Numbered from the stretch's first letter, positions 9,681 to 23,274 are shown. The stretch: DNA of 64,000 nt from Agrostemma githago (GCA_958450325.1 OY288243.1:35082678-35146677), one strand, 5' to 3'. The notes: generated by a model not told the origin, from the sequence alone. Made by a program: numbers and translations.

Positions 9681-12011
9681 TGTAGACACCCGCATTTTGA
9701 CTGCCAGGTGTCTATGGTAGTTTCCAAAAAACACCCGATGATGATCGGACGCTAACGTGTTTCTATGCGCTCGGATACGGGCTCAATCCATTAATCGCTG
9801 GCTAACACACTTACAGAGTACAAATCTCACAAAATCAACCTCGAATCCAGGCCCAGCGGACCGTTCCGAGCCAAACAAGACTAATTTGGGCCAAAACCGA
9901 CACCGGAATTAAAACCGACTTTTTGCGATTGGGTCAACCCTGGTCTAGGTCGTTTCCGAGACATACAAAACAACCATTCACAACATCAAAAGTCCAACTC
10001 AAGAAGCAAAACCAACAGTCCATCTTCAGACGGGCCATCAGGTCAAGTCCGTCAAGGCAAAACCCTAGACACCAAAGTGCATGACCATGCCTATATAAAC
10101 ACCCCCATGCAACACACTTTCACACATTTGAAAAAAAAACCCTAGAGCAACCCTACACACACAAACAACATCTATTACAAACCCTAATCAAACCCTAGCA
10201 ATTCCACACTAGCAAAAAAAACCCTAAACCTAGTTTTAGGAATCAATCCCGAGCCACCATAACTTAACCTCCATAAAACCTCGAAGACTCTTGTGTTAAA
10301 GCCACGGTTACGAGATCGATCCGAGACAAGAACATGTAGGTTGAGGGTGTCAAAACCCCGTTCTCTCCTTCTTCTCTTCCTCTCGTCATCTTCTTCGCTT
10401 TTTCTTACCTTTTTATTTTTTATTTTTTTTCCTTTATTGCATCATAATATCGATAATACTAATACAAAACATTAAAATACTTATCGATTTGTGTCGAATA
10501 AGAGGGGTATCGGAATAAGGAAACACGAATATACAAGTGTACTGCACACAGCGTTGACGGTCGCTTGTTCCAATACCCCGATTATTTGATTATTGAGATA
10601 AGTTAACTTAAACAATATTTTTTTATTTTGTTTGCATCATTATCATTAGTCGTATATTTACATTAATTTTCAAAAACAAGCATTGTATTTAATAAGGGTT
10701 GAAACCCGTTGATGCGGATCCGACATTAAACAATTCGCAAGAATTAATTATGATGTCGGGATGCGAAGGGAATCAAGGCGAGTTTTTTAAGGTGTCGATC
10801 TATTAGATTCGATACCAATTCCATAATTGGATGTCGAATCTAATGATTTAGTCAAATAAATTAATTAACACGATTTTCGTTGATGCTAATATAGATGTCC
10901 TCTAATTCAATTGGATTAATTACGACATTAATAAGCGCGGAGAAAATTTATATCGTGCTAGTTAATTTAAAACGACTTATATTATTTTCTTTATTTTTTC
11001 ACTCTAGTATTCCATATCGATTCCATAATCGGATATGGGATATGACGAACATCAAAATTAAAATTGAGTATAAATTATTCCAAGTATTTAATATCGATTT
11101 CATAATCGAATATTGAATACAACGAATATCGAAATTATTAAGTCAAGTGCAAATTACGCAATATTTGTACGCGATTTAATAAAATCATCAATTTTCCGAA
11201 GAAAACAATTTCGCTCTTTTTTATTATTATTCTTCGAACATCATTTTTTTTAGACAAAACATTTTTTTTAGATCTCGATATATTTTTTTTTTCTTTCCTT
11301 GACCTTGGTCAACACGTGTTAATCCATCACGTGACCTACTATTCTTTCCAAAATCATGCATTCATCACATCTATATCTTTATTCAATCTATTACTCGTTA
11401 CATCGTTACTAACGGTTTGATTGTTTCCTTTGTCGATTTTTGTCGTTTATTTTATTTTACTAAAATGAACCCACATGCTAAAATTCCACTTTGACGTAGA
11501 ATTAATTGCATTAAATCGACTTAGAAACCCTTTTCAATTCCATTCACATGTTTAGGGAAAATAATCTTTGCATATCATTTTCCCGTTTAACTAGCGCGCG
11601 TATTGTAAGTCACTCGAATTCTTAGTAGAGGCCGCTAATGTGCGGGCGGGGTTGGGTGTCCTTTGTGGGCTTCCCAACACGTACCCTCACCCCTTACTCA
11701 GAACCTCGGTTTCCGGATGCCCGAAACCGTTGGCGCACGAGAGTCATTCAATACACAATATCCGATAATGTCGGTATTGGTATCAAATGCAAAGGGACGA
11801 GCCCAATAAACTCTGACATCGGAAATGGGCCGTATTTTGTATACGGACCACTACGACATAGAGTGGGCTCGAATGGTTCCGAATAACCACAAAATTCGGT
11901 GGCGACTCCACATAGACCTAAATTTCAATTCAATCCGTTTCATATGGAGATTCATTCGCCTACCCAAACCCGCGCGTGGCCGCGTCGGGGTGGACCTATG
12001 TCATGTCCACA
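9681..12011 (+). mobile_element. 5' LTR of element A
   Basis: TGTAGACACCCGC...ATGTCCACA. A TATA box (CTATATAAAC) lies near 10090. Unlike the LTRs of B, C and D, it has no ACTCG-NN-CGAGT palindromes upstream of the TATA box, so the palindromes are not required for the LTR framework itself. Confidence 0.9.
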
Positions 12012-12014
12012 ATT

Positions 12015-12032
12015 TGGCGACTCCGCTGGGGA
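12015..12032 (+). promoter_or_regulatory. Primer-binding site of element A
   Basis: TGGCGACTCCGCTGGGGA starts 3 bp after the 5' LTR. It has the form of a complement to a tRNA 3' end; Ogre/Tat elements use a tRNA-Arg primer, and I recognise this type from them. C has the identical site on the minus strand (45723-45740); B has one change (19173-19190). Confidence 0.8.
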
Positions 12033-13415
12033 TTAACTGATGTGTGACTTACCATCGGCATCCTCAGGGTGAGACTCGAATAGAAATCGTTTGACAAATA
12101 CAATGCGCGTGTTAGTTTTACGGTTCATGCATAACCCATGTTTTCCCGGGCCGGTACTGGTGACCGACGTCCCACTATACCATTGATGTACTCCAACATG
12201 GATATGTCAAAAGGTGTCCATAGTCGATTCGAGTGGGTTTCGCGGCATGTTCTAAGCTCAACTCGACTTAGAGAGTCCGTCCCGATCAACGTCTAGACTA
12301 TGTACACTGGTATAGACCCTTGCAGACCGACCGAGACTTAGTGTAGAGCATACATGACGTCGTTATAATGCTTGTGTGACTACGTGCTACTTGGTTTCCG
12401 AGTCGTTTTCAAAAATATCAACTTTTCAAAAATTACATCCTCCTTTTCAAGATATTCAATTTTCAAAACCCGGGACACATACCGAATTTAGGACTTATGA
12501 TTTTACTCAAAATAGCCTATTTTCTAGCCGGTATGCTGCCCAAATCAAAACTCGAACTTTCAAAACTCATGACCCAATGACTTTTCGTCCTCTTTTTCGG
12601 AAATTTGGGCCATTCACCGAGTCCACTTGGTCCTTTTTCAAAAATCATCAATTTTCAAAACCTTCCCTCTTCTAGAACTTCCCGTATTTAGCAGTGTCGG
12701 GTTGAGTCTTAAGTTGTCAAGGTCTTTAGCGTCGAAACTCCGTCGATCTTACATCACGAGTTTCTTCCCTATCCCAGTCCGCCTTATTAGACTAAGGCAA
12801 GGCCCACCTACGTAGGACATACTCCTACAAAGGAAGGTCCGTCTACACACTCGAGTCTAAAAGTCTGTGGATGTCTCACGTGGACCTTCCTTCGAACAGG
12901 ACTCGGCCCACATAGCCGAATCCTAAGGAAGGCCCACCTTTCACGAGTCACCCGTCTAGATGTCTTTTCCGAGTCAACCTTTTAGAAGGCATAGCCCTAT
13001 AACAAAAGGTTCACGGTCCTTACGTCTAAGGGTCACTCGTCCCACACTCGAGTCTTAACAAAATCTTCAATCCCACTTGGGGATTACCCCTTAGCAGGGC
13101 GATCAATCACGGTTGCTCTAAGGGTCATGTCTTACACGTGTCTCACATAACCCACTTTCGAGTCACTCAGATGCTACACCATCTGAGTCCCTAGCCTCAC
13201 TTGGGGGCTATTCTCCGACGGAATGACTAATCACAGTCACTCCGAGAATCGTACCCTACACATTTGTCTTAGGGGAGTCTAACCCGAGTCAAACTGGGGT
13301 CGTCCCTCCTCTTACGCTATTTCCTATGCCTTGGTGAGTTTGAGTTCCGAAGCAACCTCTCTGATTACGTGGTGCTCTTACAGACAGGCCACCCGCAACC
13401 CGACATCAACGCAAG
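12033..13415 (+). other. Leader of element A, no gene
   Basis: About 1.4 kb between primer site and gag. It has degenerate tandem segments around CCCACTTGGGGATTACCC (about 13070-13270) that recur in B (about 20350-20560), and CTTCCCGTATTTAG-type blocks shared with B. Short open frames have no recognisable product. Confidence 0.6.
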
Positions 13416-14234
13416 ATGGAAGAATTGAAAGATGTCCTAACCAAAATCGAGACTCAACTGACCTCCATCCTTGCTAACCAAGCAACTTTGGACACTCACC
13501 TGAGCACTGTAGAGAAGACGGTCCCAGTTGAAGGAGCTGAGTCCACTGGGCCCATAGCCGAATTGGTCAGTGTTGTTCGCAGGCTCGAGGAGCAAGTTCA
13601 CTTATCAACAAGCAACTCAATCCACTCCAAAAATGCTCGCATTTATTCACCTTTGAGTAACGAGCTACCGGCCAACCTCAACTTGACGGGAATTCCTATG
13701 TTTGAGGGTACCGAAGACCTGGTCCATCATATCCGGGCCTTCAAAGACTTCATGGCAGTCAAAGGGGTAAAGTCCACCATGTTTAAGCACTTATTCCCTT
13801 CCTCCTTCCAGACGCACCCCAAAGCCTGGTACTACAGGCTCGATTCCAAGAAATACCCGACTTGGGATGATGTGGCAACAGAGTTCGCTCGGAACTACGC
13901 CGATAATATCGAGATCCAGACTACAATGCGTACTCTGGAAGTCATGGCCCAAGAGCCCAAAGAAGGGTTCACTAAATATCTTCAAAGATGGAGGGCCGAG
14001 AGTGTAAAGTTGGTAAACAAGCCCAACGAGAAGACGCTAGTGGAGGCCTTCGTCAACAACCTCCTGCCTTCTTACCGCGTCCATCTTAGGTATGCCGGCA
14101 TTTCAAACTTTGCCGTACTTACCGAAATGGGCATTAGGATTGAAGACGATCTTCGACATAATGAAGATCTGGGTGAAGTTGATACTAAAGGCTATACTGG
14201 ACATCAACTCGAGTCCTTAGAAGCCGACGACTAA
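13416..14234 (+). CDS. gag: Tat-type Gag protein, C-terminally truncated
   Basis: 272 residues. The first 60 or so form a predicted coiled-coil region (LTKIETQLTSILANQATL). The Retrotrans_gag capsid core follows at about residues 85-210, with WYYRLDSKKYPTWDDVA and FARNYADNIEIQTTMRTLE as landmarks. It would form the capsid of virus-like particles in the cytoplasm. It is clearly homologous to the gag of element C (372 residues to the point of interruption), but stops after the capsid core, before the CX2HX4HX4C zinc knuckle seen in C, and no protease or pol follows. The start ATG is preceded by the same CAGACAGGCC block as in C. Loss of the RNA-binding knuckle suggests reduced or lost Gag function, although cis-acting sites are intact. 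Confidence 0.85.
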   Translation: MEELKDVLTKIETQLTSILANQATLDTHLSTVEKTVPVEGAESTGPIAELVSVVRRLEEQVHLSTSNSIHSKNARIYSPLSNELPANLNLTGIPMFEGTEDLVHHIRAFKDFMAVKGVKSTMFKHLFPSSFQTHPKAWYYRLDSKKYPTWDDVATEFARNYADNIEIQTTMRTLEVMAQEPKEGFTKYLQRWRAESVKLVNKPNEKTLVEAFVNNLLPSYRVHLRYAGISNFAVLTEMGIRIEDDLRHNEDLGEVDTKGYTGHQLESLEADD

Positions 14235-16809
14235 TGACAACATTATCCGAGAGTCCGGATCCGATTTGAGTCCGAGTCTGAGTCCGAGTCTAGGATGTAC
14301 TATTCCCTTCAAAGTCGAAGTCAAAGTCAAAATCAGAGTCAGAGTCAGATTCAGTTGTATTCTGTCCTCTTTTTCAAAATTCAATAAAATCAGCTTTCAA
14401 TATTCTTTCTCATATATATTTTCCTTATGTGTTTCCGAGAACATGATGAACACCATCATACACTGTGAGCACACGCACGTGACTATTATGGGCACATCTA
14501 TAATGACTGCAGGAAACCGAGCCCGTGTTTTCTTTTTTACCTATTCCGTGTCTGGTATAGAAAAACCACATAACTACCCGTGGCAGGAGCGGTACCGAAT
14601 CCTATGACAAATCTAGGTAATCTCCTAGTTTGGGTTCAAGACGGGAGGCAAGCCCATTTCCCACCATAAAATACCCCTCCAATAAGACTGACCAATCTCT
14701 ACCTTAGGTGTTAGTCTGACCGGCAAAAAAAAAAAAAAAAACAAAAAACACTGGACAAAAAAAATCAAAAGTAAAAAAAAACAAAAAGAAGACCATCAAA
14801 AAAAAAGAAAACTGGACACAAAAAAAAAATCGAAAGTCCATGAGGAAAAAAAGCAAAAGGCCAAAAAAAAAGCAGGTCATCATCAAAAAAAATTCAGAAT
14901 ACCCATGACCGTGGTCAACGGTCAATTCAAGGGAAAGCCCCACGACCAGGGTACGGTCAAAAATCAAATACCCATGACCGTGGTCAACGGTCAACTCAAG
15001 TGAAAATCCTTTGACCGCGGTACGGTCAAATTCAAAATTATCCATGTCATCCAATAGGGGAGTAACAATCAAGCTGGTCAGCTAACACCACACTCAGCCT
15101 TCCCACATTACAACCCTCAAGACCTTCTCGAGACCCAGGCCAGAGACAGCCCGGAATTTTGAGGATTCAAGCTCCATAGGATACCCCTAACAATTAGGGC
15201 CAGACATGGAAACCAGATCCCGCATTATCAAACCAGCCCTCGAAGCCTTAGCTCCACAGAACCGAGCTCCAGATTTCGAGTCATCAAAACCAGATCCCAC
15301 ATTATCAAACCAGACCTCGAAGCCTTAGCTCCACAGAACCGAGCTCCAGATTTCGAGTCATCAAAGCCATTTACTTCCTAGCACCACATTTCCAAAAACA
15401 TCAAATTCCCCGAGAGCAGAACTCGTTAAAAATCCCGAGAGCAGAACTCGTTAAAAATCCCGAGAACAAAACTCGTTAAAATCCCATCCAAACCAGTTAC
15501 CAACCCCAAACACGGGAACTCAACTTGCAGTCGGCATAGAACATGCCCAAATAGTTCACACCACCTCTGGGGGCTACCCCGGAGAACTCTCACAGTCACA
15601 GGATTAACATCCTAACCATTCTAGCCCTTTGATCAAGACATCATTGGGAATGCACCTAGCCTACACCATCGCTATGGCTAGTTACACACAAAGCCCTAAT
15701 AAACTAGGCGCCATAATACATCTTCCAGTCCACTGAACTACGGCATGGTTTGATTTCACCACACGTGAATACGTAGGCAGCCTTTCAACAGAGGCACAAC
15801 CACTCACATTGACACACATTCAAAAAGCGCCATCACTCCGGTCACGACACTGTCATGTTCTCAGTAGCTAGCTTTGTCGTCCTGGGGGCTTCTATTAGAC
15901 AGAAGTTCTCCTTCCACTCACATAATCCAAATACTTCCAAAATCTAGCCTCCTTTCTATAGTGTGTCCTAGTACTCGGCTCAGTCGAAGACAAGAATCTG
16001 TCAGGACTCGAGGCAATACCCACTTTGGAAATGTACCCAAAAATCAGAAATCCAGAGGGGCACCAGACTAAAACAGTCTCATTACAAACTACTGAAAGTC
16101 CCCTATAGCATATCCATCCCATTTCGATGTTCGACCGTGTTGCCACACGCCTAGGCTACGGAATAGCGCAACTCGAGAGTCTCGTCATCTTAGGTGGCCC
16201 ATCCCCTACCGAGTCACGGTCCAACCCTTAGAGAGTCCAGTCCGTGTCGGTCAACTCGTCCTGTCGCGTCCAGAGTCGAGTCTGTCGATATGTCTCTCTC
16301 CAAATTCTCATTTTAAAATTTGCAAAACTTAGCCATTTGAGAAAATCCTTTTCGACAAGGTCACATTCCGGTCTATTTAAACTGCAAATTTCTTTCCTAA
16401 AATTCTTTAGGAGTCAAAAATTTCAAAATTTCAAAATTTCAAAAATCCAAACTTTCAAAAATTCGAAAATCATTCTTCCCCAGCGCAAGTCATTTTACTA
16501 CCTACGTGTTGCATGCATTTTATGTGACTTATACAGGTATGACTCAAACAGGGACGTGCAACCCGCTACACCTCCCCAGCATTTTCACGGGATGGGCCGA
16601 CACACAGGCGCACCCAGGACTTACGCGACAAGTCCAAATGCCCCACGGAGTATTACCATCAGCCCAGGTATGGTTTCTAGCTTATGGCTGGCGAGCCCTT
16701 CACGCAAGTCTAATGGACTATAAACGACCCGGCCGGAAGTCCGCCAGGTTTCAATCCTCGATTGGCCTGGGGGATACTCTGACTTTCGCCCTGTCCAAGC
16801 CTCAGTCAG
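14235..16809 (+). other. 3' internal region of element A, non-coding with short tandem repeats
   Basis: This replaces pol. It contains an A-rich low-complexity stretch (14720-14890), a two-fold repeat around CCATGACCGTGGTCAACGGTC (about 14905-15030), a duplicated block of about 70 bp (about 15228-15365, starting AACCAGATCCC) and three copies of CCCGAGAGCAGAACTCGTT-like units (about 15410-15480). The open frames here translate to low-complexity peptides. Most of it is also present in B (21300-21906 and 34878-36829). Confidence 0.7.
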
Positions 16810-16820
16810 AGTGGGGGCTC
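16810..16820 (+). promoter_or_regulatory. Polypurine tract of element A
   Basis: AGTGGGGGCTC directly before the 3' LTR; the same tract precedes the LTRs of B (36819-36829) and D (2793-2803). It primes plus-strand DNA synthesis. Confidence 0.8.
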
Positions 16821-19153
16821 TGTAGACACCCGCATTTTGACTGCCAGGTGTCTATGGTAGTTTCCAAAAAACACCCGATGATGATCGGACGCTAACGTGT
16901 TTCTATGCGCTCGGATACGGGCTCAATCCATTAATCGCTGGCTAACACACTTACAGAGTACAAATCTCACAAAATCAACCTCGAATCCAGGCCCAACGGA
17001 CCGTTCCGAGCCAAACAAGACTAATTTGGGCCAAAACCGACACCGGAATTAAAACCGACTTTTTGCGATTGGGTCAACCCTGGTCTAGGTCGTTTCCGAG
17101 ACATACAAAACAACCATTCACAACATCAAAAGTCCAACTCAAGAAGCAAAACCAACAGTCCATCTTCAGACGGGCCATCAGGTCAAGTCCGTCAAGGCAA
17201 AACCCTAGACACCAAAGTGCATGACCATGCCTATATAAACACCCCCATGCAACACACTTTCACACATTTGAAAAAAAAAACCTAGAGCAACCCTACACAC
17301 ACAAACAACATCTATTACAAACCCTAATCAAACCCTAGCAATTCCACACTAGCAAAAAAAACCCTAAACCTAGTTTTAGGAATCAATCCCGAGCCACCAT
17401 AACTTAACCTCCATAAAACCTCGAAGACTCTTGTGTTAAAGCCACGGTTACGAGATCGATCCGAGACAAGAACATGTAGGTTGAGGGTGTCAAAACCCCG
17501 TTCTCTCCTTCTTCTCTTCCTCTCGTCATCTTCTTCGCTTTTTCTTACCTTTTTATTTTTTATTTTTTTTCCTTTATTGCATCATAATATCGATAATACT
17601 AATACAAAACATTAAAATACTTATCGATTTGTGTCGAATAAGAGGGGTATCGGAATAAGGAAACACGAATATACAAGTGTACTGCACACAGCGTTGACGG
17701 TCGCTTGTTCCAATACCCCGATTATTTGATTATTGAGATAAGTTAACTTAAACAATATTTTTTTTATTTTGTTTGCATCATTATCATTAGTCGTATATTT
17801 ACATTAATTTTCAAAAACAAGCATTGTATTTAATAAGGGTTGAAACCCGTTGATGCGGATCCGACATCAAACAATTCGCAAGAATTAATTATGATGTCGG
17901 GATGCGAAGGGAATCAAGGCGAGTTTTTTAAGGGGTCGATCTATTAGATTAGATACCAATTCCATAATTGGATGTCGAATCTAATGATTTAGTCAAATAA
18001 ATTAATTAACACGATTTTCGTTGATGCTAATATAGATGTCCTCTAATTCAATTGGATTAATTACGACATTAATAAACGCGGAGAAAATTTATATCGTGCT
18101 AGTTAATTTAAAACGACTTATATTATTTTCTTTATTTTTTCACTCTAGTATTCCATATCGATTCCATAATCGGATATGGGATATGACGAACATCAAAATT
18201 AAAATCGAGTATAAATTATTCCAAGTATTTAATATCGATTTCATAATCGAATATTGAATACAACGAATATCGAAAATATTAAGTCAAGTGCAAATTACGC
18301 AATATTTGTACGCGATTTAATAAAATCATCAATTTTCCGAAGAAAACAATTTCGCTCTTTTTTATTATTATTCTTCGAACGTCATTTTTTTTAGACAAAA
18401 CATTTTTTTTTAGATCTCGATATATTTTTTTTTTCTTTCCTTGACCTTGGTCAACACGTGTTAATCCATCACGTGACCTACTATTCTTTCCAAAATCATG
18501 CATTCATCACATCTATATCTTTATTCAATCTATTACTCGTTACATCGTTACTAACGGTTTGATTGTTTCCTTTGTCGATTTTTGTCGTTTATTTTATTTT
18601 ACTAAAATGAACCCACATGCTAAAATTCCACTTTGACGTAGAATTAATTGCATTAAATCGACTTAGAAACCCTTTTCAATTCCATTCACATGTTTAGGGA
18701 AAATAATCTTTGCATATCATTTTCCCGTTTAACTAGCGCGCGTATTGTAAGTCACTCGAATTCTTAGTAGAGGCCGCTAATGTGCGGGCGGGGTTGGGTG
18801 TCCTTTGTGGGCTTCCCAACACGTACCCTCACCCCTTACTCAGAACCTCGGTTTCCGGATGCCCGAAACCGTTGGCGCACGAGAGTCATTCAATACACAA
18901 TATCCGATAATGTCGGTATTGGTATCAAATGCAAAGGGACGAGCCCAATAAACTCTGACATCGGAAATGGGCCGTATTTTGTATACGGACCACTACGACA
19001 TAGAGTGGGCTCGAATGGTTCCGAATAACCACAAAATTCGGTGGCGACTCCACATAGACCTAAATTTCAATTCGATCCGTTTCATATGGAGATTCATTCG
19101 CCTACCCAAACCCGCGCGTGGCCGCGTCGGGGTGGACCTATGTCATGTCCACA
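16821..19153 (+). mobile_element. 3' LTR of element A
   Basis: Near-identical to the 5' LTR over 2.3 kb; differences are scattered single bases and homopolymer-length changes. It is followed by the CTATG target duplication and then by the last bases of the LTR of B. Confidence 0.92.
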
Positions 19154-19190
19154 CTATGTCATGTCCACAATTTGGCGACTCCACTGGGGA

Positions 19191-21901
19191 TTTCTGATGC
19201 GTGACTTACCATCGGCATCCTCAGGGTGAGACTCGAGTAGAAATCGTTTGACTAGTACAATACGCGTTTTAGTTTTACGGTTCATGCATAACCTTATTTT
19301 TTTCCCGGGCCGATACTGGTGATCGACGTCCCACTATACCGTGATATACTCCAAAATGGATATGTCAAGGTGTCCATGGCTAATTCGTATGGGTTTCGCG
19401 GCATGTTCTAAGCTCAACTCGACTTAGGAAGTCCGTCCCGATTCTCGGAAAGGCCATGTACACTGGTATAGACCCCATTTCGACCGACCGAGACTTAGTA
19501 TAGAGCATACATGGTGTCGTTATTATGCTTGCGTGACTATGTGCTACTTGGTTTCTAAGGTCGTTTTTCAAAAACCGTCATTTTCGAAAAATGCATCTTT
19601 TTTCAAAATATCCAATTCAAAACCCGGGAGGTATACCGAATTTAGGACTTATGATTTTACTCAAAATAGCCTATTTCTAGCCGGTATGCTGCCCATTTCA
19701 AAACTCAAAAAATATTTTCGAAACTTCAAAATTGCGGCCCAATCACACTTTTCCGATTTTCGAAAAATCGGGCCATCCACCGGTTTTCTCGGATTTTCTA
19801 AAAAATTCCTTTTCAAAAATTTTCCTCTTCTTAGGACTTCCCGTATTTAGTAGTGGCGGGTCTTGTCATGAGTCGTCGAAGGTCTTTAGCGTCGAAATTC
19901 CGTCGATCTTACATTGCGGGTTTCCTCCCTATCTCAGTCCGCCTTATTTGACTAAGGCAAGGCTAACCAACGTAGGGCATACCGCTACCAAGGAAAGCCC
20001 GCTTACACACTCGAGTCCAAACTAGAAAGTCCCACGCGAGCAGGACGGTCCCCACGACCTTTCCTAAGGGAATTTCGTCCGTCTTTCAATCCGTTAGTCA
20101 GGTCATCTCAATTCAAAACTCCTTTAACTTAAAGGTCTACCCTAATCACAGGGTCTATCCTTATTCGGGTCAAGTCGAGGGTCTTTAGCGTCGAAACTCT
20201 GCCAAACTCACATCGCAAGTTTCTTCCCCTACCCCGTCTGCCTTTCCTCGAGGCCGAGTCAACCTTTTACAAGGCATAGCCCTACAACAAAAGGTTCGTG
20301 ATCCTTACGTCTAAGGGTCACTCGTCAGACACTTGAGTCTTAATAACCTTTGATCCCACTTGGGGATTACCCTTCAGCAGAGCGATCAATCACGGTTGCT
20401 CTAAGGGTCATGTCTTACACGTGTCTCTCGTACCCCACTTTCGAGTCACTTAGATGTCACACCATCTGAGTCCTATCAGAGTCTTTAGTCTCACTCGGAG
20501 GCTGTCCTCCACCTGAGCAGTCAACCAGGGTTACCCTAAAGAGTACCCTGCGATGCCTTTTTCGAGTCGTACCTATGCTACGAATATTTGAGTCACCTAG
20601 GGTTATGTCACCACGGTTGGTCCAAGCACGCGACGCGGTCAAAGACGGTCGCCCCTTCTGCATCTCGAATCTAATTCGCGGTCGTCACTTTGTCTAGGTC
20701 AACGTTCGGGTATCCCGATCCAAGAGTCTTTGTCATCCCGTCACCCAGGGCCGTGTCTAGTTTGACTCCCTCTCTTGCATTTGCGCAAAGCTGAGTTTAG
20801 GCGAGTCGTGGCACCTGCCGTTCTCTCCAATCAAGGACCTTACATTAAAAAAAACAACCAATCGAGCATCCAAAAGTCTGAATTTGATTCGAGTCTAAGT
20901 CTGAGCTCGTGTCTAGGATACCCTACATCCTCATTTCGAAATCAGAGTCAGAGTCACTTGCGTTCTGTCCTCTTTTCAAAATTCAATAAAATCAGCTTTC
21001 AATATTCTATCTCTACTATATGCTTTCCTTATGTGTTTCCGAGAACATGATGAACACCACCATACACTGTGAGCACATGCACATGACTGTTATAGGCACA
21101 TCTATAATGACTGCAGGAAATCGAGACCCGTGTTTTCCTTTACATGTTCCATGTCTGACATAGAAAGCCACATAACTACCCTTAGCAGGAGCGGTATCGA
21201 ATCTCATGACAAATCTAGGTAGTCTCCTAGTTTGGGTTCAAGACGGGAGGCAAGCCCATTTCCCACAATAAACGCCCCTCCAACAAGACTAACCAATCCC
21301 TACCTTAGGCGTTAGTCTATCCAAAAAAAAGCATTGTAACTCTATAGACGTGATGCCAAAAATACCCAACTCGGGACGATGCTCCCACCAAGCTTGCTCG
21401 GAATTATGATGTCAATACCGAAATCCAAACCGTCATGCTTACACCTTACAAAAGCTTAGCTCCAAAAGCCTAGCCCAACCAACGGGCCCAACTCCAAATC
21501 CACCCACAATACCATAGGGGGGATAAAAAAATTGGAAAAAGGAAAAAAAACTGGACAAAAAATCAAAAGTTCAGGGAAAAAGCAAAAGGCCAAAATAAAA
21601 GAGCTGACCATGATCAAAAAGAATTCTCAGCATCCCCCGACCAGATATGGTCAAAACCCATGACCGGGGACTAAGAGGTCAACCAAAAAAATTCAAAAAT
21701 CCATGACCGGGGTCAACGGTCGGCCCAAGTGAAAGTCCTTTGACCGGGGTACGGTCAATTCAAAATTATCAATATCCATACCATCCAATAGGGGAGAGAT
21801 AATTAGGTTGGTCAGCTAACACCACACTTAGCCTTCCCACGTTACAACCCTCAAGACCTTCCCGAGACCTAGGCTAAGAGACAGCCCAGAATTTTGAGGA
21901 T
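19191..21901 (+). other. Internal region of element B (first part), no gene
   Basis: After the primer site (19173-19190, TGGCGACTCCACTGGGGA) the sequence follows the leader of A, then jumps past the position of gag to the 3' region near 20770. I see no gag motif in any frame. Open frames here are chance frames. Confidence 0.7.
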
Positions 21902-21906
21902 TCAAG

Positions 21907-23274
21907 TGACAGGGGTAGTCGTATCCCTAATCAAAGATACCCTAAGGTTCACTAACTAATGTAGATAATGAAGCAGGGGTCGAACCTCAAGGAGACGGGA
22001 CTCAAATACTTGCTCTAAGGTCTAGACTAAAGATTGCAGGTCACTGTTTTTCAGTTTGTTTTAAATGGACTAACAACTAACTGCTATAGGATAAATCAAT
22101 AATAAAAAAAGGGTCTAGGGTCTCAGGTTCACAATGAATGTCAATCAGGTCAGGGAGTCAACTAACAGGTCAATAATCGAACTGTCTAAGGTGTAGGTCC
22201 AGTCGGTACTACTACAAACTTTAGAACTAAACTTAACCTGCGGTCGCTAGAATTAAGCTAGTCTACCCAAAATGTCGTGACCTAATTAGTCCTTAACCCG
22301 GTCGGCGAAAAGTCCTAATTGTGATACTAACTAATTAATCCTGGCCAGTAATTAATCAATCAGAATTAAAACAACATTCAGGCGACAGTTCATATGATCA
22401 GAGACAGGTCAATTTTCTATAACCCAATTAACACCCATCGATCCCCTCAAACCCTAGATAGAATTTAGCTACTCATAATAATCGTAAATAAACTAACGGA
22501 ATGCAAATTGCAATTAACCATGATGGATGCGAATCAAATCAAACTACGAGACTGAAATCAGATAACTACGAAAACTAAGGGTGAATTAAAACAAGAATTA
22601 AACTAGGGAATTAAAACAAGAATTAAACCAGAGAAAAGAAATTAAAATTAAAATCAAAATTTAAGTAGCGATACCGAAGAAATTGAGATCTGAAAAGGAA
22701 GAACTGAATACGATGAATCTTGTGAAGGAAAAGCGGAATGAACGTAACTTCTATTCTAGCCAAAACTAACGTAATGTTTTTCTGTGATCTAAATCAAAAG
22801 TCCAAAAAGTCAAAAATCTGACAATCCTCCTCCAACTGATTTAAAAGAATTCAGTTGGACTTACAAAGCAGGCCCAAAATTCTAAATAAAAGAAAACCCA
22901 ATTTGCGGCCTGAATGCGAGGCACTCGATCGAGTACATGCGTGCACTCGATCGAGTGGATTTGTGTCTGCATCTTCGTTTATTACGGAAATTGGCACTCG
23001 ATCGAGTGCTTAGCACCACTCGATCGAGTGGGTGCTGCTGAGCTTGCTTCTCGGCTTTCTTTTCGTTTTCTTCCTCGTCCTTCGTCCTCGTCTTGGTAAT
23101 CTGGGCTATCACTCCTAAATATGTTCGAAATTGCACTTAACCTGCAAAATAGCACGAGAACCGACAGTATCGACTTTCTAATAGAAATCGACATTAAACA
23201 TATAATTATGGAAGAAGAAAAGCTTAAAAACGGTTGTCGGGGACAATAAAATACGATATAAAATGTGTTGATCA
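21907..23274 (-). mobile_element. 3' LTR of the Athila element
   Basis: On the plus strand it begins TGACAGGGGTAGTCG and ends GTGTTGATCA. Four palindromes lie at 22923, 22945, 22996 and 23018: two pairs with a 22-bp step, 73 bp apart. Confidence 0.95.

Larger units (their letters stand above)
9681..19153 (+). mobile_element. Element A: young Tat-type LTR element with gag only
   Basis: Complete ends: LTRs at 9681-12011 (2331 bp) and 16821-19153 (2333 bp), TG...CA termini, and the 5-bp target duplication CTATG (9676-9680 and 19154-19158). A primer site and polypurine tract are present. The interior (4.8 kb) has a gag reading frame and no protease, reverse transcriptase or integrase. The two LTRs differ at about ten sites plus short indels by eye, so insertion is recent. 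It sits 11 bp before the end of the 5' LTR of B. It can only have moved with enzymes made elsewhere. Confidence 0.92.

Noticed and set aside
10293..10475. 60-residue open frame repeated identically at 17433-17615
   Set aside because: The identity only reflects the two LTRs of element A; the peptide is low-complexity Ser/Leu/Phe.
14704..15072. 122-residue Phe-rich open frame on the minus strand
   Set aside because: It is the complement of an A-rich low-complexity stretch in the non-coding 3' region of element A.
19840..19860. TTAGTAGTG near 19848 as the missing right end of the CACTA element
   Set aside because: The word lies inside a block shared with element A (where it reads TTAGCAGTG), so it belongs to element B, and there are no matching subterminal repeats.
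22914..23136. Open frames on both strands over the Athila LTR palindromes, similar to those at 34480-34734, 46761-46987 and 47535-48095
   Set aside because: They are open because the palindrome contains no stop in any frame; they translate to the same LDRV/TRSS/HSIE peptides everywhere and have no other support.
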